A stretch of 24,544 nucleotides of DNA from Faecalicatena sp. (GTDB lineage: Bacteria > Bacillota > Clostridia > Lachnospirales > Lachnospiraceae). The translations under genes were made by a program, and so were the position numbers. Below the pieces are notes generated by a model. The model was not told where the DNA came from. It saw only the letters and a list, made by a program, of their open reading frames with translations, and ran no database searches. Positions 21,347 to 24,544 of this stretch are shown piece by piece (the stretch's first letter is position 1; each line of letters starts with the position of its first letter). The stretch covers positions 1-24,544 of the forward strand of contig VSNK01000041.1 of assembly GCA_009774255.1 (NCBI GenBank), in the 5' to 3' direction.

Positions 21347-22132
21347 ATGTGTAAAGTGATAGTGATAGCAAACCAGAAAGGCGGGGGCGGCAAGACCACC
21401 ACAACGAGCAGCTTAGGAATCGGGCTTGCGAAACAGGGTAAGAAAGTTTTAGTAATTGATGCGGACGCACAGGGCAGCTTGACCGCAAGCCTGGGCTTTA
21501 CGGAGCCGGACAAGCTGGAAGTCACCCTTGCGAATGTACTGGAAAAGGTAATCAATGATGAAGAAATGGAAGCTGATTACGGTATTTTGAAGCATGAGGA
21601 AGGAATTGACCTGATGCCGGGGAACATTGAGCTGTCCGGCCTGGAGGTTTCCCTTGTGAATGTGATGAGCCGGGAGATTATGCTTCGCTCTTATGTGGAC
21701 AGGATAAAGGACGGATACGATTACATTCTGATTGACTGTATGCCCTCTTTGGGTATGATTACCATAAATGCCTTTGCCTGCGCCGACAGCATACTCATTC
21801 CGGTTCAGGCGGCTTATCTGCCCGTGAAGGGCCTGGAGCAGCTTATCAAGACCATAGGCAAGGTAAAACGGCAGATTAACCCGAAGTTGGAGATTGAGGG
21901 CATTCTGCTGACAATGGTAGACAACCGCACGAACTACGCAAGGGATATTACGGTGCTGCTGATCGAAACTTACGGAAGCAGGGTGCGGATATTCGAGAAC
22001 AGCATACCGATGTCGGTGAGGGCGGCGGAAACGTCCGCAGAGGGCGTGAGCATCTACGAGCATGACCCGAAAGGCAAGGTTGCCGGGGCATACCAGTCCT
22101 TGACAAAGGAGGTGCTTGGCAATGGGCAGTAA
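21347..22132 (+). CDS. parA: ParA-type partition ATPase
   Basis: This 261 aa deviant Walker ATPase binds non-specific DNA in the ATP state and segregates plasmids or conjugative elements with ParB. It shows the deviant Walker A NQKGGGGKTTTTSSLG, where Gly replaces the usual Val of KGGVGKTT; both Lys residues of the deviant P-loop are present. It also shows VIDADAQGSLTASLG (A' motif) and YILIDCMPSLGMITINAF (Walker B region), followed by PVQAAYLPVKGLEQL. No extra N-terminal HTH domain is present, so it is the small type Ib-like form. GGAGG lies nine bases before the ATG at 21347, which is preferred over the upstream open frame. Its stop overlaps the parB start by 11 bases. Confidence 0.93.
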   Translation: MCKVIVIANQKGGGGKTTTTSSLGIGLAKQGKKVLVIDADAQGSLTASLGFTEPDKLEVTLANVLEKVINDEEMEADYGILKHEEGIDLMPGNIELSGLEVSLVNVMSREIMLRSYVDRIKDGYDYILIDCMPSLGMITINAFACADSILIPVQAAYLPVKGLEQLIKTIGKVKRQINPKLEIEGILLTMVDNRTNYARDITVLLIETYGSRVRIFENSIPMSVRAAETSAEGVSIYEHDPKGKVAGAYQSLTKEVLGNGQ

Positions 22133-22997
22133 GGCAGGGAGCGCATCAAAAGTCAGGCTGAACAGCTTTGATGATTTATTTGGCGGCGCAGAAAACACGT
22201 CGGGGGAGCAGATTATCCATGCGAAGCTGGCGGATTTACATACATTCAGAGGACACCCGTTCCGTGTCCTTGATGATGAAAAGATGGAGGAAACCACGGA
22301 GAGTATCGGCAAGTATGGTGTGCTTGTTCCCGGAATTGTAAGGCCGAGGGAGGGAGGCGGCTATGAGATCATAGCCGGACACCGCAGGAAACGGGGTTCT
22401 GAAAAAGCAGGGCTTGACACGATGCCCGTCATTGTCAGGAACTATACGGACGATGAAGCTACGATTATCATGGTGGATTCCAATATCCAGAGGGAGGACA
22501 TTTTACCGAGTGAGAAAGCGAAGGCTTACGCCATGAAATACGAAGCGATGAAGCACCAGGGCAGCAAAGGCGGCAGCACCCTTGACGAAGTGGGGGAAGC
22601 TGCCGGGGAAAGCGGAAAGACCGTGCAGAGGTATGTATGGCTTGCAAGGCTCTCGGACGAGCTGCTTGGCATGGTGGACGCAAAGAAGATAGGGATAGCG
22701 CAAGGTGTTGACATTTCTTTCCTCCCAGAAGAACAGCAGCAGTATGTAACCGTCATTCTCCAGGAAACAGGCGCATCGGTTTCCAATGCGCAGGCGGCAA
22801 AGTTGAAGGAGTATGGGAAAAGCGGCGAGCTGACACTGGCGATGGTCAGGCTGATACTGACGGAGGAAAAGCCGAAAGAGAGGAAAGTAACGATTAAGGG
22901 AGATAAGATTAACAGGTATTTTCCGGAGGATTATTCCAATGACGATATAGAGGGCATCATTATCGAGCTTTTGGAGGAATGGCAGAGTAAGCGGTAA
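22122..22997 (+). CDS. parB: ParB/Spo0J-type partition protein
   Basis: This 291 aa centromere-binding protein partners the upstream ParA. An N-terminal arm is followed by the ParB nuclease-like/CTPase fold (LADLHTFRGHPFRVLDDEKMEETTESI, GVLVPGIVRPREGGGYEII, AGHRRKRGSEKAGLDTMPVIV). SNIQREDILPSEKAKAYAMKYEAM and a helix-turn-helix (TLDEVGEAAGESGKTVQRYVWLARLSDELL) follow, and the C-terminus is short and acidic. The AGHRR box is the CTP-contact motif of the family. AGGAGG at 22107-22112 supports the ATG at 22122, inside the end of parA. No obvious parS palindrome is visible within the gene. repA starts 13 bases after its stop. Confidence 0.92.
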   Translation: MGSKAGSASKVRLNSFDDLFGGAENTSGEQIIHAKLADLHTFRGHPFRVLDDEKMEETTESIGKYGVLVPGIVRPREGGGYEIIAGHRRKRGSEKAGLDTMPVIVRNYTDDEATIIMVDSNIQREDILPSEKAKAYAMKYEAMKHQGSKGGSTLDEVGEAAGESGKTVQRYVWLARLSDELLGMVDAKKIGIAQGVDISFLPEEQQQYVTVILQETGASVSNAQAAKLKEYGKSGELTLAMVRLILTEEKPKERKVTIKGDKINRYFPEDYSNDDIEGIIIELLEEWQSKR

Positions 22998-23010
22998 AGG
23001 AGGCGGCAGA

Positions 23011-24102
23011 ATGGGCGAGCCATTGAAATTCGATTATTACTATGGCATAGAAGCAGAGCAGTTTTCTTTTTACCGTGTTCCCCGCCTGCTGATAAAGGAC
23101 GAGCGTTTTAAGGGGCTTAGCAGCGATGCTAAGCTCCTGTATGGATTGATGCTTGACCGAATGTCGCTTTCCATGAAAACCGGGTGGCTGGATGATGAAA
23201 ACCGGGCATATATCATTTATGCCGTGGAGAACATCATGGAAGATCTGGGATGCTCAAAACCTACCTGCATAAAAGTTATCCGGGAGCTGGATGCGGATAA
23301 TGGGATTGGGCTGATTGAGAAAAAACGCAGGGGGCTTGGGAAGCCTGACATCATATATGTGAAAAATTTTGCTTCCATGCCGGGTAAAGAAAGCGGCGGG
23401 GAGGCTGTAAATGCTGATGTTTCCACAGAAGTAAAAAATCTTTACTTCAAGAAGGAAAGGAATTTAACTTCTGGAAGTAAAAAATCTGAACTTCCGGAAG
23501 TAAAGGAACCTGACTTCAAGAGGGAAAATAATCTGACTTCTGGAAGTAAAGAAACTGGACTTCAAGAAGTAAAAGGATTTGCCCCTAATTATAACAATAC
23601 TAACTATAACGATCAGAGCCATACTGATATGAGTTATCCCAATCCTATCAATCAATCCGTGGGAGGTGTGGATGGTGCAGGAACACAGGGGAAAGCTGAT
23701 ACGATTGATATGATGGATGAAACAAACGCATATATGGCGTTGATCCGTGATAACCTGGAATATGAACACCACATGAGATATGACCAGTATGGCGATAAGG
23801 AGATGTATGAGGAAATCTACGAAACCGTATGTGATGTGGTCTGTGTGAAGCGCAGGACAATCCGCATCAACGGGGAGGAATACCCTTACGAGCTTGTAAA
23901 ATCCCGTTTCCTGAAGCTGAACAGCGACCATGCAATGTATGTCATGGACTGCATGAAAAACACCGTCACAAAGATCACCAACATCAGGGCATACCTGATT
24001 ACTGCCCTTTACAATGCCCCCTCAACCATGAGCCATTACTACCAGCAGGAGGTTCAGCATGATATGTACGGCGGCGGGTGGGCGGAAAAAGGAATTACTT
24101 AA
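23011..24102 (+). CDS. repA: Replication initiator RepA (RepA_N family)
   Basis: This 363 aa initiator has an N-terminal RepA_N domain (about 8-130: FSFYRVPRLLIKDERFKGLSSDAKLLYGLMLDRMSLS, winged-helix segment YAVENIMEDLGCSKPTCIKVIREL, then GLGKPDIIYVKNF). A variable middle (about 138-215) is followed by a C-terminal DUF6017-like domain (YEEIYETVCDVVCVKRRTIRI, FLKLNSDHAMYVMDCM, ITNIRAYLITALYNAP). In RepA_N plasmids the origin often lies in the variable middle of the gene, and a regular iteron array is found exactly there (23421-23581). AGGAGG lies seven bases before the ATG. It follows parA-parB with minimal spacing, so replication and partition form one unit. Confidence 0.93.
   Translation: MGEPLKFDYYYGIEAEQFSFYRVPRLLIKDERFKGLSSDAKLLYGLMLDRMSLSMKTGWLDDENRAYIIYAVENIMEDLGCSKPTCIKVIRELDADNGIGLIEKKRRGLGKPDIIYVKNFASMPGKESGGEAVNADVSTEVKNLYFKKERNLTSGSKKSELPEVKEPDFKRENNLTSGSKETGLQEVKGFAPNYNNTNYNDQSHTDMSYPNPINQSVGGVDGAGTQGKADTIDMMDETNAYMALIRDNLEYEHHMRYDQYGDKEMYEEIYETVCDVVCVKRRTIRINGEEYPYELVKSRFLKLNSDHAMYVMDCMKNTVTKITNIRAYLITALYNAPSTMSHYYQQEVQHDMYGGGWAEKGIT
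23421..23581 (+). repeat. 23 bp iterons inside repA (candidate oriV)
   Basis: The 12 bp palindrome ACTTCNNGAAGT recurs at 23444, 23467, 23490, 23513, 23536 and 23559, exactly 23 bases apart. Each is followed by a similar A-rich half (TAAARRAATCTG-like). A seventh, half-degenerate unit begins at 23421. Four units have perfect palindromes; 23444 and 23513 differ by one and two positions. The period is not a multiple of three, so the conservation is at DNA level. AT-rich DNA follows at 23585-23612. Confidence 0.9.
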
Positions 24103-24187
24103 CAGACTTCTGGACACAATGTCCAGAGGTGGAAAATATTCCGGATGGCGTGTATGATAGGGATATGCGCAGGAAGTGGAGGAACAT

Positions 24188-24526
24188 ATGGAGAAAAAAA
24201 TATATATTACAGAGGCGGAACGGGAAAAATGCCGGAGAGTGGCGGATGCCTTTGCGGAGCTTGAGGATGTGGACGTTGTGGTGGTTGATGTCGGCAGGTA
24301 TGGCTTCGTAAAGCTGCAATACTACACACCACCGACAGGCTTTGAGAATGACTTTACATTCACGGACAGCAGGGCGCTGTTTGATGATCTGTGGGAGGAA
24401 TGGCTGCATACACAGCTTATCATACTTGCGAGGGAAATGAAGATAGAGGATATTGATTACGATGATATTTATAATGTACCCTATAAGGTGGACACGGCAA
24501 GAGAAAGGGATTGCCTGAAATGTTAG
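24188..24526 (+). CDS. Hypothetical accessory-module protein, 112 aa
   Basis: I do not recognise a family. The protein is small, soluble and acidic, with a helical start (ITEAEREKCRRVADAFAELED), a strand-rich centre (VDVVVVDVGRYGFVKLQYY) and a helical second half (SRALFDDLWEEWLHTQLIILAREMKI, IDYDDIYN). GGAGG at 24178-24182 is five bases before the ATG at 24188, which is preferred over the GTG at 24176. It starts 85 bases after repA on the same strand and probably belongs to the same transcript. The window ends 18 bases past its stop codon. Confidence 0.7.
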   Translation: MEKKIYITEAEREKCRRVADAFAELEDVDVVVVDVGRYGFVKLQYYTPPTGFENDFTFTDSRALFDDLWEEWLHTQLIILAREMKIEDIDYDDIYNVPYKVDTARERDCLKC

Positions 24527-24544
24527 TTACCGCTAGGGGAAATA

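Noticed and set aside
23421..23581. Regular repeats as a CRISPR array
   Set aside because: The repeats are contiguous 23 bp units without unique spacers, lie inside a coding gene and have no cas genes nearby. They fit iterons instead.
24078..24311. 77-codon ORF overlapping the end of repA and the start of the next gene
   Set aside because: It has a GTG start without a ribosome binding site and overlaps two better-supported genes. Its first 40 residues look protein-like, so comparison with related elements could revive it as a repA C-terminal frameshift.

Overview
The window looks like a chromosomal segment of an anaerobic gut-type Firmicute, most likely a member of the Lachnospiraceae. The evidence is the paired DUF5717/DUF5716-type genes, a DUF1836 regulator, a Clostridium-type pyruvate phosphate dikinase, strong AGGAGG ribosome binding sites and the mixture of intergenic foldback repeats. 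The species cannot be fixed from the sequence alone. From about 20.4-20.66 kb to the right edge the content changes to an accessory replication/partition module, read here as the left part of an integrative conjugative element (Tn1549-like) or integrated plasmid that runs out of the window.

Layout. 1-3154: two small hypothetical genes, a zinc-ribbon/disordered/four-TM protein with a 4 x 42 bp tandem repeat, then an intergenic stretch holding a 158 bp foldback element and a perfect 16 bp bidirectional terminator. 3155-5428: an orphan NMT1-type solute-binding lipoprotein (-), a YerC-like TrpR-family regulator (+), and a DUF1836 regulator (-) converging on it at a shared terminator. 5429-11600: a structured repeat cluster, a BaiA-like short-chain dehydrogenase, an AraC regulator, pcrA helicase, a small acidic membrane protein and rlmD methyltransferase, all on +. 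11609-17299: a promoter and three-gene operon (DUF5717-type scaffold, DUF5716-type divergent actin/Hsp70-fold protein, TPR-like protein), interrupted by a nested insertion. 17300-20391: repeats, then ppdK with a long structured leader. 20392-24544: junction region, DUF6075-like, DUF3970-like, parA, parB, repA and one more hypothetical gene.

How the genes work together. pcrA and rlmD are housekeeping genes for DNA repair and rRNA modification. ppdK interconverts PEP and pyruvate. The 11.7-17.3 kb operon is the best candidate for an undescribed chromosomal system: a degenerate Hsp70-like domain, a roughly 1,100-residue protein with two Ig-like domains and a helical solenoid, and a small TPR partner. 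parA-parB-repA form a complete replication and segregation cassette. Its origin appears to lie inside repA, as six or seven 23 bp iterons whose period is not a multiple of three.

At least three families of palindromic intergenic DNA occur: TTA-flanked foldback elements of 153-158 bp (three copies plus one degraded), clusters of stem-loops bounded by GTTACAGTTCAC (three loci), and an 18 bp palindrome at the left edge. One foldback element sits exactly in the loop of a GTTACAGTTC palindrome, and another lies between the likely ppdK promoter and its start codon.
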